The notes: generated by a model not told the origin, from the letters alone. DNA of 58,792 bases from Sphaerochaeta sp. Phil3 (GCA_001940825.1 MSGT01000052.1:1-58792); one strand, 5' to 3'; shown: positions 50,179 through 58,744, counted from the first letter of the stretch. Numbers and translations: made by a program.

Positions 50179-51108
50179 TCAAAGCCAAAAGCCCTCGTCA
50201 GGCAGTCTGCCTCCTATTGCATCGGGGGCGAGGGCAAGCAAAGTCTCATAGTATGAGCCGGCCTCTTCCTTTGCCGCCTTTCCGTCTTTGTAGACCAGAG
50301 CGCATTGGGCTATTGCCGGAGTGGCCATGGCAGCCTTCATTATCCCAAGCTCCTCTATCCTTTCTCCTGCGGTCTGTGGATCTGAGATAATACTTTCTAT
50401 CGAATTCCTGTAGGCCTCTTTGATTCTCTCGACCTTCAAAGGGTTTTCCTTTGCATACTCATCCCTCACGACGAGGATGCTCATTGGGTACTGTTCCTGA
50501 CCGGTGAGTTCCGTCCATTTCTCCTGGACATCGCTTAGAATGCTCACGTTTGGATTCTGTCTAAGGACCATGGAGACGAAAGGTTGGGGGAGGATCGCCA
50601 GGTTGGTCTTCTGGGCGATCACCAGCTGTGCAAGCTGAGCAGGTGCGGTGACAGAGTAGTCCGCTTCGTATTGTGGATACAGCAGCTGCGCCATGTGGTC
50701 AGGTGTACCTCCTGCCCCAGGAACGTTTATCGTGATGGGGCTGGTGCTTGGATCTTCCAAGGCTTCCTGCGTGCCAACCACGCTCAGCATCCCTTCTCCT
50801 ATGATGGCTACGGCCTTTATTCCAACTCCCTTGTTGTAGAGGTTGGCTGCAGCGTTCGCAGGAAGCGCCGCCATGTCAAGTTCACCCTTCGCAAGACGGG
50901 CGACCGCTTCGTTTGGTGATGGATATACGCTTATCTGTGCCATTTCCCCAACGAAGTCTCCAATCATGGAACTTGAGAACCCCGTAGGCCCCTGCATGAC
51001 TCCAAGGCGTACCGCGCCGTTGTTCCCTTCGTTCACAGCCTGTGCATACACCTGGGTCATGCACACTATCAAAACAGCAACTGAAACAATCTTTCTAATG
51101 TTCTTCAT
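50179..51108 (-). CDS. ABC transporter substrate-binding protein, NitT/TauT type
   Basis: A 309-residue secreted binding protein of the NMT1/SsuA-like group. The signal peptide is MKNIRKIVSVAVLIVCMTQVYAQ, and the mature protein begins with AVRLGVMQGPTG. Features include the two-lobe pattern with ELDMAALPANAAANLY and AILPQPFVSMVL. Partner of the permease and ATPase downstream. The start has only a weak ribosome binding site. Divergent from the 8-oxoguanine glycosylase gene. Confidence 0.88.
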   Translation of the reverse strand: MKNIRKIVSVAVLIVCMTQVYAQAVNEGNNGAVRLGVMQGPTGFSSSMIGDFVGEMAQISVYPSPNEAVARLAKGELDMAALPANAAANLYNKGVGIKAVAIIGEGMLSVVGTQEALEDPSTSPITINVPGAGGTPDHMAQLLYPQYEADYSVTAPAQLAQLVIAQKTNLAILPQPFVSMVLRQNPNVSILSDVQEKWTELTGQEQYPMSILVVRDEYAKENPLKVERIKEAYRNSIESIISDPQTAGERIEELGIMKAAMATPAIAQCALVYKDGKAAKEEAGSYYETLLALAPDAIGGRLPDEGFWL

Positions 51109-51166
51109 GGTTTGGATTCTATCCGTTTCAAAGGGGAGATGGCAATTGCCGACAAGTTGCTGATGA

Positions 51167-51195
51167 TTGTTAAAATGCGACATTGTTTCTATAAT
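51167..51195 (+). promoter_or_regulatory. Promoter of the 8-oxoguanine glycosylase gene
   Basis: TTGTTA (51167-51172), a 17-nt spacer and TATAAT (51190-51195). The first ATG in frame follows 7 nt after the -10 box and no Shine-Dalgarno sequence is seen, so the transcript is likely leaderless. Confidence 0.65.
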
Positions 51196-51202
51196 CACAT
51201 GT

Positions 51203-52096
51203 ATGCAGAACATGACTGTCAATCGTCTTATGACGGAGAAGGGGCTTGGCGAAAAGGAATTGAGCCTCAAGGACACCCTCTTGAGCGGACAATGCTTTAG
51301 AGTAGGCGAATGCAATGGAATTTGGACTGTAAAGGCCGGAGTTGGGGCATCGTTGAGGACCTTGACGGTTTCCCAAGATGATTTGAGTCCAATAACGGAA
51401 GACCCGTTCTGGTCCAACTACTTTGACCTTGGCCTTGACTACGAGTGTCTCAAATCACGCTTCTCCCAACTGTCTCCAGTAATGGCTAAGGCCTGTTCAT
51501 ATGCACCTGGCATACGAATCCTGAATCAGGACCCATGGGAGGCCCTTTGCAGTTTCGTTGTCTCCCAGAACAACAACATAAAGAGGATAATGGGGATAAT
51601 AGAGAGGATGTGCAATTTCTATGGCGGAGCCTGCAGCGGAGAGGGTGGCTTCCCAGAGGTCTCCACGCTGGCTGATGCAAGCGAGGACGATCTTCGAGCC
51701 CTTGGTCTAGGATTTCGCGCTTCATACATAGTCAACACTGCAAAGGCCGTGCTCTATGGCGACATAGACCTTGATGCTCTTAAGACAATGGACATAGATG
51801 CAGCCCGTGCATGTCTCATGAAGGTGAAGGGCATTGGGCCAAAGGTGGCGGACTGCGCCCTCCTGTTTGGATGCCACAGACTTGACTGCTTTCCAATGGA
51901 TGTATGGATGAAGCGCGCCATGGCGGAGTTCTTCCCAAACGAGGACAAATCCATCTTTGGGGAATACGCCGGCGTTGCCCAGCAGTACATTTTCCATTAC
52001 GCTAGGACATCGGGCTATTTTGCCAAGGACTCCGCTGCGAATGATGAACCTTCAAGCAAGGAAAAAGCACCCAAGAAGATAGTCCCCAAGGAGTGA
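51203..52096 (+). CDS. 8-oxoguanine DNA glycosylase (Ogg-type)
   Basis: A 297-residue HhH-GPD glycosylase. The N-terminal beta domain begins LSLKDTLLSGQCFRV, the same start as OGG1 proteins. The helix-hairpin-helix carries the catalytic Lys214 (KGIGPKVADCALL) and, 19 residues on, the essential Asp233 in FPMDVWMKR, the same spacing as K249/D268 of human OGG1. It removes 8-oxoG from DNA and cleaves the strand. The start at 51203 is chosen by the promoter position; ATGs at 51212 and 51230 are possible. The YhcH gene follows 4 nt downstream. Confidence 0.9.
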   Translation: MQNMTVNRLMTEKGLGEKELSLKDTLLSGQCFRVGECNGIWTVKAGVGASLRTLTVSQDDLSPITEDPFWSNYFDLGLDYECLKSRFSQLSPVMAKACSYAPGIRILNQDPWEALCSFVVSQNNNIKRIMGIIERMCNFYGGACSGEGGFPEVSTLADASEDDLRALGLGFRASYIVNTAKAVLYGDIDLDALKTMDIDAARACLMKVKGIGPKVADCALLFGCHRLDCFPMDVWMKRAMAEFFPNEDKSIFGEYAGVAQQYIFHYARTSGYFAKDSAANDEPSSKEKAPKKIVPKE

Positions 52097-52100
52097 TGAT

Positions 52101-52550
52101 ATGGTTTTCGATTCGTTGGATCAGCTTGAGATGTATATTCCAATCCTTCCAGCCCTGCGCGTGGTTGCGGATGTCATGGACCACGATGACGTGTACGACA
52201 AGGAGTGCGGCACATACAGCACCTATGACGACAAGGTCTCGTACGTGGTGTCGGAATACAAGACCTCCGTTGGTGGTAGGCAGTTCGAATTCCACAAGGA
52301 CCACTCCTGCGTCCAGATAGTCCTCAAGGGCCAGGAGCTCATGAGCACTACATGGCGCGAGCTCAAGAGCCAGTGCGAGAACTTCAACGCTGCATCGGAC
52401 ATAGGCTTCACGGACGCCGAGCCAATATCAGTCCTGCAGGCCACCCAGGGCCGTTTTGCAGTGTTCTTCCCAGGTGAGCTCCACAAGACAGGTGTTGCCT
52501 TTGGAGAGCCTTCCATCGTAAAGAAGGTTTGCTTCAGAATCCAGGACTGA
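52101..52550 (+). CDS. YhcH/YjgK/YiaL-family (EbgC-like) protein
   Basis: A 149-residue cupin-like protein of the DUF386 family. Features are the EFHKDHSCVQIVLKGQELM segment with metal-binding His residues and RFAVFFPGELHKTGVA with a second His, then KKVCFRIQ. Relatives act as sugar mutarotases or sialic-acid-processing accessory enzymes, such as EbgC. It is close behind the glycosylase gene, probably only for convenience of transcription. Confidence 0.88.
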   Translation: MVFDSLDQLEMYIPILPALRVVADVMDHDDVYDKECGTYSTYDDKVSYVVSEYKTSVGGRQFEFHKDHSCVQIVLKGQELMSTTWRELKSQCENFNAASDIGFTDAEPISVLQATQGRFAVFFPGELHKTGVAFGEPSIVKKVCFRIQD

Positions 52551-52698
52551 GCCTTTCGCTTTTGGTGGCAACCTCCTCTTTGTGAAGAAAAGTGTTGATT
52601 CGACCTCTTTCGTTTGACCTGGATACGACATGGTGTATATTTAGGGCAGTTGATGAGGCTACAGAGAATGCGGCCTCGGTACATGGAGGTTCACTTCT

Positions 52699-53112
52699 AT
52701 GAAAAAGACATCTACAGCAAGCTTCGTCGTAGCCATCACGCTTGTCGTGGCCTCGATTTCTCTATTCGTTCTAGGGGCATTGAACGTCAACACCCCTCAG
52801 GTCTACTCAAGAGTTGGAAACGGTTACAGCTTCATGCGCGTGTCCTACAATTTCTCGATTGGTAGAATTGCAAACGGATTCATGATGATTCTTTTTGGAG
52901 GATTCACATTCCTTGGAGGCATCATGCTTTTCATCCTTGCAGCTGTAACCCGCCCCGCAAAGGCCAATTGCGCTGTGGAATGCTGCACCGCACAGCCAAC
53001 GCAGGCACCATCGCCTTCACAGCCCGATGTCGTTGAGACTGCCGCTTCCTGCTGCAACTGCACAGCGGACTCATCCGCCACTGAAACACCTTCTTCAGAG
53101 ACGGAGAACTGA
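52699..53112 (+). CDS. Small membrane protein with a Cys-rich tail
   Basis: A 137-residue protein with two predicted helices (about residues 7-28 and 55-82). The C-terminal 50 residues are low-complexity Ser/Thr/Pro/Glu with clustered cysteines (NCAVECCTAQP, then ASCCNCTADSS), which could bind metal or form disulfides. A GGAGG precedes the ATG by about 8 nt. Family not recognised. A 13-bp stem-loop (53169-53232) lies downstream. Confidence 0.65.
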   Translation: MKKTSTASFVVAITLVVASISLFVLGALNVNTPQVYSRVGNGYSFMRVSYNFSIGRIANGFMMILFGGFTFLGGIMLFILAAVTRPAKANCAVECCTAQPTQAPSPSQPDVVETAASCCNCTADSSATETPSSETEN

Positions 53113-53168
53113 ATCGTACCTTAGACCAAAGCGATTTGGCAGGTAATATAGTTTTTCCCTTCCCAATT

Positions 53169-53232
53169 GGTCTGCCGCCCGACATCCCCACATGAAGAGT
53201 TTCATATTACTCTCCCCTCCGGGCGGCAGACC
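53169..53232. terminator. Long-stem hairpin downstream of the small membrane protein
   Basis: GGTCTGCCGCCCG (53169-53181) pairs perfectly with CGGGCGGCAGACC (53220-53232) around a 38-nt loop. A T/C-rich tract follows (CTCTTTTCTTCTT). It may be a terminator or the body of a small RNA; the loop itself has a weak inner hairpin. Confidence 0.6.
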
Positions 53233-53240
53233 CTCTTTTC

Positions 53241-53460
53241 TTCTTGGTCTTTGCGCGCATTGCGTCGTCAGTTCGGACACAGCCGTACAAGTAGTACTGT
53301 CTGTGTCCTTCTTTCTAGCTCTGCATCGCAAATACCTGCGAAGATTTTTATGGTTGCAAATAGCTGCGAGAATTCTTCGTTGTTTGGTTCATCTACTGCG
53401 TCAGCTCTCTCGAGCCGTGCATCCAGCACTGTCTCTTGTTCCTATCCTTGCATATTGATC
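53241..53460. repeat. Diverged units of the 106-bp repeat
   Basis: Two units related to the array at 19109-19334 are visible. The first starts TTCTTGGTCTTTG (53241) and ends CAAATACCTGCGAA. The second starts ATTCTTCGTTGTTTGG (53372) and contains CCGTGCATCCAGCACTGTC, aligned with the array's CTGTGCATCACAGCACTATC. A short duplication, GCAAATNNCTGCGA, separates the units. No gene is seen here. Confidence 0.7.
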
Positions 53461-53541
53461 CTTGATGTTTGGTGCATTGACAAATGAGCCCCAATGAATG
53501 TAATAATTATGCGCATCACATGATGCGTATCAAGTGATGCG
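53461..53541 (+). promoter_or_regulatory. Promoter and operator of the ABC exporter operon
   Basis: TTGACA (53477-53482) and TAATAA (53501-53506) are 18 nt apart. Just behind the -10 box lie CGCATCA-CA-TGATGCG (53512-53527), a 7-bp palindrome, and a third half-site TGATGCG (53535-53541). A repressor binding here would block transcription of the exporter genes. The cognate regulator is not in the window near the site. Confidence 0.65.
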
Positions 53542-53636
53542 TTTCCAACAAGTGGAAGTGATACGGAACTTTGGAATCTAGGGACAGTTGAGGTGAATGT
53601 AGTCGTTGGACTTTCAAAGAAGGGAACAAAGTTGAA

Positions 53637-54551
53637 ATGAGCGACATTATCAGAATAGAGCATCTTTGCAAAAGCTTTGGAGCTGTCAAAGCGGTGCAGA
53701 ATTTGAGTTTCCGTGTAAAGGAGGGGGAGCTGTTCGCCTTCCTTGGTGTCAATGGCGCAGGAAAATCCACGACCATCAACATACTATGCGGTCAACTCCA
53801 AAAGGATAGCGGTACAGTGGAGATAGACGGTATGGATCTGGACCATGACACTGTCCGTATCAAACGAGAACTGGGTGTGGTCTTTCAGAACTCTGTATTG
53901 GACGGGGCCTTGACAGTGCGAGACAATCTTCAAAGCCGGGCTGCCTTGTATGGCATTGTAGGTGTTGTCTTTAAGAAGCGTTTGGAAAGGCTTTCGAATC
54001 TTTTGGACTTTGAGGATGTAATCAACCGTCCCGTATCCAAACTTTCTGGAGGTCAGCGTCGACGCATAGACATTGCAAGGGCTTTGATCCATCATCCCAG
54101 AATCCTGGTTTTGGATGAACCCACTACGGGTCTCGACCCTCAGTCTCGGAGATTGTTGTGGGATGTCGTTACGAAACTAAGGGAAAGGGAAGGTCTTACC
54201 GTTTTCCTTACCACCCATTACATGGAAGAGGCTACGGATGCAGACTATGTAATCATCCTAGACAACGGCAGCATTGCAGGTGAAGGGACTCCGTTATCGT
54301 TGAAGAACACCTATGCCGGCGATTATGTAACACTTTATGGCATTGATGAAAAGTCCGTTGGGGCTTTGGGGCTACCTTATGTACCTATAAGGGATGGTTG
54401 GCGTATTGAAGTGGCGACTACAAGTGAAGCAACGAAGCTTATCTTGGAACATCCTGCGCTTTTTGAGGACTATGAGATTACAAAAGGCAAAATGGACGAT
54501 GTGTTTCTTGCCGTGACTGGCAAGAAGCTCAATGGAGGGGAAGGAAAATGA
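53637..54551 (+). CDS. ABC exporter ATPase, ABC-2 type
   Basis: A 304-residue ATPase of the DrrA/NodI group. Walker A is GVNGAGKST, signature LSGGQRRRIDIARAL, Walker B ILVLDEPTTGLDPQ and the H-loop TTHYMEEA. A C-terminal extension of about 80 residues follows. It energises export of a lipid, drug or polysaccharide-like molecule with the permease that overlaps its stop by 4 nt. Promoter and operator DNA lie upstream. Confidence 0.93.
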   Translation: MSDIIRIEHLCKSFGAVKAVQNLSFRVKEGELFAFLGVNGAGKSTTINILCGQLQKDSGTVEIDGMDLDHDTVRIKRELGVVFQNSVLDGALTVRDNLQSRAALYGIVGVVFKKRLERLSNLLDFEDVINRPVSKLSGGQRRRIDIARALIHHPRILVLDEPTTGLDPQSRRLLWDVVTKLREREGLTVFLTTHYMEEATDADYVIILDNGSIAGEGTPLSLKNTYAGDYVTLYGIDEKSVGALGLPYVPIRDGWRIEVATTSEATKLILEHPALFEDYEITKGKMDDVFLAVTGKKLNGGEGK

Positions 54552-55441
54552 CAGGGTTCTTCTCATTGACGAAACGAAACTGCAAGTTGTTCTTCAGGGA
54601 CAAGGGTATGTTCTTTACCTCACTTATCACTCCTGCGATTCTTTTGGTGTTGTATGTCACGTTCCTTGCGAAGGTCTATAAGGAGTCATTCACATCCGCT
54701 TTGCCTGCTGCATTTGCTTTGGACGATTCCCTCATCAATGGAACTGTGGGAGGTCAGCTCGTTTCCTCTCTGCTGGCGGTTTGCTGTGTGACGGTGTCTT
54801 TCTGCTCCAATCTTTTGATGGTGCAGGACAAAGTCAGCGGAGCAAGGAGGGATTTGACCATGAGCCCTGTGTCCAAATCCACATTGGCTCTTAGCTACTT
54901 CACAGCAAGTGCATTGTCTACAATGCTGATTTGCTTTGTTGCACTGGGTGTATGTCTTGTATACTTGGCTATAGTCGGTTGGTATATGACAGTGAAGGAT
55001 GTTCTCCTGCTATGCGTGGATGTTTTCATTCTCGTTCTGTTTGGTACCGCTCTGTCATCCATCGTCAACTGCAACCTTTCAACAAATGGCCAGGCTTCTG
55101 CCGTAGGTACCATTGTAAGTGCAGGTTACGGCTTTGTCTGCGGTGCGTATATGCCAATTTCCAATTTTGGTGATGGGTTGCAAAAGGTTTTGTCATTTCT
55201 TCCAGGAACCTACGGAACGGCTTTGTTCAGAAACCATGCTCTAAGAGGTGTGTATGCAGAGATGCTGAGCATTGGTTTTCCTGTGGAGATAGTAGAGGGA
55301 ATAAAGGATTCAATAGACTGCAACCTCTATTTCCTTGGAGAAAAGGTGGGCATTGGATCAATGTATGCTGTGATGATTCTTTCTTTGGTTGTGTTGGTTG
55401 GAGGATACGTCTTGCTGAACACCATTAAGAGGAATGACTGA
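54548..55441 (+). CDS. ABC-2 type exporter permease
   Basis: A 297-residue membrane protein with six helices: one near residue 22, a group from about 76 to 210, and a last at about 270. The ABC-2 layout includes VVSFCSNLLMVQDKVSGARRDLTMSPVSKSTL-like cytoplasmic loop features near residues 80-115. Partner of the ATPase it overlaps. The substrate is unknown; drug or bacteriocin self-protection is possible in view of the dedicated repressor-type operator. Confidence 0.88.
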   Translation: MTGFFSLTKRNCKLFFRDKGMFFTSLITPAILLVLYVTFLAKVYKESFTSALPAAFALDDSLINGTVGGQLVSSLLAVCCVTVSFCSNLLMVQDKVSGARRDLTMSPVSKSTLALSYFTASALSTMLICFVALGVCLVYLAIVGWYMTVKDVLLLCVDVFILVLFGTALSSIVNCNLSTNGQASAVGTIVSAGYGFVCGAYMPISNFGDGLQKVLSFLPGTYGTALFRNHALRGVYAEMLSIGFPVEIVEGIKDSIDCNLYFLGEKVGIGSMYAVMILSLVVLVGGYVLLNTIKRND

Positions 55442-55518
55442 TCGTCTGCAGAGGGGCTGAGAATAATACCATGCCAATGGTGCTTGGTTGTCCGTAAAGA
55501 TGTCAATCCGTCTACATT

Positions 55519-55824
55519 TCAAACCAGTACCAGCAGGATCGCGACTGTTACAGCAAGGGAAGAGAGGATTGATACGAACATTGAGCCTTTGTTGTATGAG
55601 ACGAAGAATGCTGTGGTTACACCCAACAGTCCTGCAAGCCATTCCGTTCCAAAATCAGTGAGTGCGAGAGGGAATATAAGGGCTCCCAATGCAGCTACAG
55701 GGAGGAGCATCATGCATTTTTTGACAAAGCGAGGGAGCTTTGAAAGAAACGGCATGAAAAGAGGTAGGATACGGGGAACCATCGTTACAAGTGCACACAA
55801 CAGAATCATTTCCATGGCATTCAT
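55519..55824 (-). CDS. azlD: Branched-chain amino acid exporter small subunit AzlD
   Basis: A 101-residue membrane protein with three or four helices, the small partner of AzlC. The start MNAMEMILLCALVTMVPRILPLFMP with the conserved PR and the late TAFFVSYNKGSMFVSILSSLAVT are family-typical. It exports leucine, valine or related compounds together with AzlC. Its start overlaps the azlC stop by 4 nt. Confidence 0.9.
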   Translation of the reverse strand: MNAMEMILLCALVTMVPRILPLFMPFLSKLPRFVKKCMMLLPVAALGALIFPLALTDFGTEWLAGLLGVTTAFFVSYNKGSMFVSILSSLAVTVAILLVLV

Positions 55825-56522
55825 GCTATTCCTACCTCCTCATCAGTGTATATTCTGGCTCCAAAGAGGGTTGCGGCAATCATGGAGATTATGAACGAAA
55901 TCCCAACGGACATGGAGAATCCAATTATGAAAAGAGAATTCAATGCGGCTGACAGCATAAAGACGAAGATTGTCTTTGTGAGCTTTCTTGTTTCTCCTCC
56001 AAGAAGGGATGCGAACATGGCATACACAGTTATGACAGATGCCTTTTGTATGACTTCAGGCAGGAACGTCCCTGCAACGTATCCAACGGCTGTTCCCAAA
56101 ACCCATCCTATATATGAAATGAATACAAGTCCGCACATATACTGCATGTTGAGTTTTGAACCTTTGAACGATGCAACTGCGAACACCTCATCGGTCGTTC
56201 CAAATCCAGATACAAGCTTCAAAGGGATGCTGTTGGGATCTTCAAGTCGCCCTACAAGTGAACTTGCCATGAAAAGGTACCTTGTGTTTATGAAAAGCAC
56301 AGAAATGCATATCTCCAATAGGAGGGCTCCGCTGTTGTAGAGGTTCATCATGAGGAACTGTCCAGAGCCCGAGTAGTTTGTCAGACTGATGAGAATGCCT
56401 TCTACGAATCTGAGTCCGCTAGTTCTTGTAAGAAGTCCAAAAGCAAGCGCTGTAGTGAAATAGCCTACGAATATTGGAGATCCGTCCTTTATTCCTTCCT
56501 TAAGAGTCAGTTTTCCAGCCAT
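55821..56522 (-). CDS. azlC: Branched-chain amino acid exporter large subunit AzlC
   Basis: A 233-residue membrane protein with about seven helices. The N-terminal GIKDGSPIFVGYFTTALAFGLL, the SGSGQFLMMNLYNSGA segment and STRYLFMASSL-like NTRYLFMASSL are AzlC signatures. GGAGAAG precedes the ATG. It forms a two-gene operon with azlD. Confidence 0.92.
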   Translation of the reverse strand: MAGKLTLKEGIKDGSPIFVGYFTTALAFGLLTRTSGLRFVEGILISLTNYSGSGQFLMMNLYNSGALLLEICISVLFINTRYLFMASSLVGRLEDPNSIPLKLVSGFGTTDEVFAVASFKGSKLNMQYMCGLVFISYIGWVLGTAVGYVAGTFLPEVIQKASVITVYAMFASLLGGETRKLTKTIFVFMLSAALNSLFIIGFSMSVGISFIISMIAATLFGARIYTDEEVGIA

Positions 56523-57380
56523 ATAGCTTCTCCAATGGACGTAGTTTATGTTTTGTCGCCATTCGAATCAATATGGTTGTTTTTCTCTGCTCTGACATCC
56601 TGCAACTCTTTTTATGATGCTTGTATATTGAGGCTGGCACTTACTGAAACTCATTGTCTTTGGAGTCTTCGAAAAATAATTGTAAGCAGTTTGTGAGCAT
56701 GGTGGGTTTGTGAGCATGGTGAGCATGGTGGGCGTGGTTGAATCCGTGGCATCTGAAACTGGTGTCTGAAGTGCGAAATCAAATATCCAATTCACATTCT
56801 CGATAAGGTTCAATGCATCTGTGATAAAGCGGAAAGCAACTGCTCAGCACTGAAAGGTAATGACTTTCTTCTTTTTCTTTCGGTTTTGGCTTTGCTGAAG
56901 AAAACTTTCTTCATAAATCTGCTTTTTTCGATTTTGTGAAGAATGCTTGTTTCATGTCTTCAACACTTGGGACTTTGTCGACAGACCCAGACAGGTGGTT
57001 GTATCGGACATGACGGTATCTGGAACTATGTGGTCTTCTACAATTTCCAGAGGCCTTCCTAGGTGATTGGATATGATACTTCGGACAACTACTACAGAAT
57101 GTTCATGGAAGGTGGAATCGAACACCGTGAAACATTTGGAAAACGTATACTATCGAAAATCCAAAAAGGCTGTAGGAAAACAAGGAAGTCCACTATTGGA
57201 AATGAAAACCATCCAAACCAATCTGTGGAGTCTACTTTTCTTGACAGGTACCCACAAGTACCGTTTTTATGGAAAACGGGTCAAAAATAGCCTGAAAAGT
57301 CTTGGAAAACGGGTCAAAATATGTGAAAATATGCATGGAAAACGGGTCAATCCCAACTGTTTTCATTGTGGGAGAATGAA
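56523..57380. other. Gene-free region with short repeats upstream of the DUF4143 gene
   Basis: No convincing gene in 858 nt. Near 56695-56730 GAGCATGGTG occurs three times. Short open frames at about 57063-57290 exist but show no family and no good ribosome binding site. The last 110 nt hold three copies of a motif at 33-nt spacing (57270-57350). The base composition is AT-richer than the operons to the left, as in an accessory island. Confidence 0.5.
57270..57350 (+). repeat. Three direct repeats at exact 33-nt spacing
   Basis: TGGAAAACGGGTCAA occurs at 57270-57284, 57303-57317 and 57336-57350. The phase of 33 nt equals about three helical turns and also 11 codons. The last copy ends 31 nt before the start codon of the DUF4143 ATPase gene, so it is probably a regulatory site such as a tandem operator. 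Confidence 0.75.
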
Positions 57381-58739
57381 ATGCTCTGGAGAAAGGTTGA
57401 AACAAGGATAAACGATTGGTTGAAAGAGGGTAAAGAAGCCCTTCTAATAAGTGGTGCAAGGCAGACTGGAAAGACATTTGTCATAGAAAAATGCCTTAAG
57501 GATTCCAAAACTGATTTTGTTTCCTTCAATCTCATAAAATCTCCAGAGGTGGTTGATGTTCTCAATGATTGCATTGATAGAAACATGGAGGACTTCGTTT
57601 CCAGAATTTCGCTTCTTGCAGGTAGAAGAATGGTTAAGGGAAGGACTGTTGTGTTCTTCGATGAGATTCAGGAGTGCAAGGAAATTCTTACAGCGGTAAA
57701 GTTTCTAGTGGAAGAGGGCTCTTTCAGATACATTCTCAGTGGGTCTCTATTGGGTGTTGAATTGGTTGGGATAAAATCGGCACCAGTCGGCTATCTACGC
57801 ACTTTGAAGATGTACCCTCTTGATTTCTACGAGTTTTTGGTTGCTTTGACCGTTCAGCCTGAACTCATTGAGACTCTTAGAAATCGGTTTGAAGAGAGAA
57901 AGATGGTGGATGAGGTTGTTCATCGCAAGTTGTTGGAAATCTTCTACATTTATCTTGTGATTGGGGGGATGCCTGCTGCTGTACAGAGCTTCGTTGATGA
58001 TGGTGATTTCATGGAGGTTTCAGATATCCACCGCATGATTACGGAACAGTACAAGGTCGATTTCTCCAAGTATGAGAAAGAACAGAAATTGAGGTTGATT
58101 GGAGCTTATGAGCTTATTCCTTCTGAATTGAATTCCAAGAACAAGCGGTTCATATTGTCTGACTTGGATAAGAATCTCAGATTCGAAAGGTACGAAGATT
58201 CTTTCCTTTGGTTTGCAAATGCAGGTGTGGCCATTCCTGTTTTCAATACTACGGAGCCTATCGTTCCTCTTGCTATAAACAAAAAAAGCAATCTTTTTAA
58301 GTTGTTCCTTTCCGATATTGGAATGTTGTCTACTATATATGGAAACGCTGCCAAGTTGAAGCTTCTCAATAATGGTGATGATATGAACTGTGGGGCTATG
58401 TTTGAAAACGCAGTGGCGCAGGAACTTGCTTCAAAGGGGTACAATCTGTTTTATTACAACAGCAAACGGCTTGGAGAGATTGATTTCATAATCGAGAGCA
58501 ATGGTGCTTGCCTTCCAATAGAGGTCAAAAGCGGAAAGGATTACTCCGTCCATTCTGCATTGGATAATGTTCTAGAGAACTCTGACTTCAATATTCCTTT
58601 TGCGTATGTACTTTCAAAAGGCAATGTCCGTGTGGATGGTAAGATTGTGTATTTGCCTGTATACATGAGTATGTTCATTGAGGAGCATAATCTTCCAACA
58701 AGGGTTTCCATTCCGGATTTGTCGAAGCTTGTTTTGTAG
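57381..58739 (+). CDS. AAA ATPase with DUF4143 domain
   Basis: A 452-residue ATPase of the AAA_14 plus DUF4143 family. The N-terminal P-loop is GARQTGKTFVIEKCL, Walker B VVFFDEIQECKEIL, and a sensor-like SGSLLGVEL follows. The C-terminal DUF4143 region ends with a nuclease-like strand (KRLGEIDFIIESNGACLPIEVKSGKDYSVH) in which Asp, Glu and Lys follow a PD-(D/E)XK-type pattern. GGGAG is 6 nt upstream. Such genes are common, multicopy and mobile in gut bacteria; function unproven. Follows the 33-nt repeats. Confidence 0.9.
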   Translation: MLWRKVETRINDWLKEGKEALLISGARQTGKTFVIEKCLKDSKTDFVSFNLIKSPEVVDVLNDCIDRNMEDFVSRISLLAGRRMVKGRTVVFFDEIQECKEILTAVKFLVEEGSFRYILSGSLLGVELVGIKSAPVGYLRTLKMYPLDFYEFLVALTVQPELIETLRNRFEERKMVDEVVHRKLLEIFYIYLVIGGMPAAVQSFVDDGDFMEVSDIHRMITEQYKVDFSKYEKEQKLRLIGAYELIPSELNSKNKRFILSDLDKNLRFERYEDSFLWFANAGVAIPVFNTTEPIVPLAINKKSNLFKLFLSDIGMLSTIYGNAAKLKLLNNGDDMNCGAMFENAVAQELASKGYNLFYYNSKRLGEIDFIIESNGACLPIEVKSGKDYSVHSALDNVLENSDFNIPFAYVLSKGNVRVDGKIVYLPVYMSMFIEEHNLPTRVSIPDLSKLVL

Positions 58740-58744
58740 CTTCG

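Noticed and set aside
57063-57290. Small open frame as a transposase remnant
   Set aside because: No DDE or other transposase motif could be identified and there is no ribosome binding site.
57270-57350. 33-nt-spaced repeats as a CRISPR array
   Set aside because: Repeats are only 15 nt, spacers 18 nt, three copies, no cas genes; a regulatory role is more likely.
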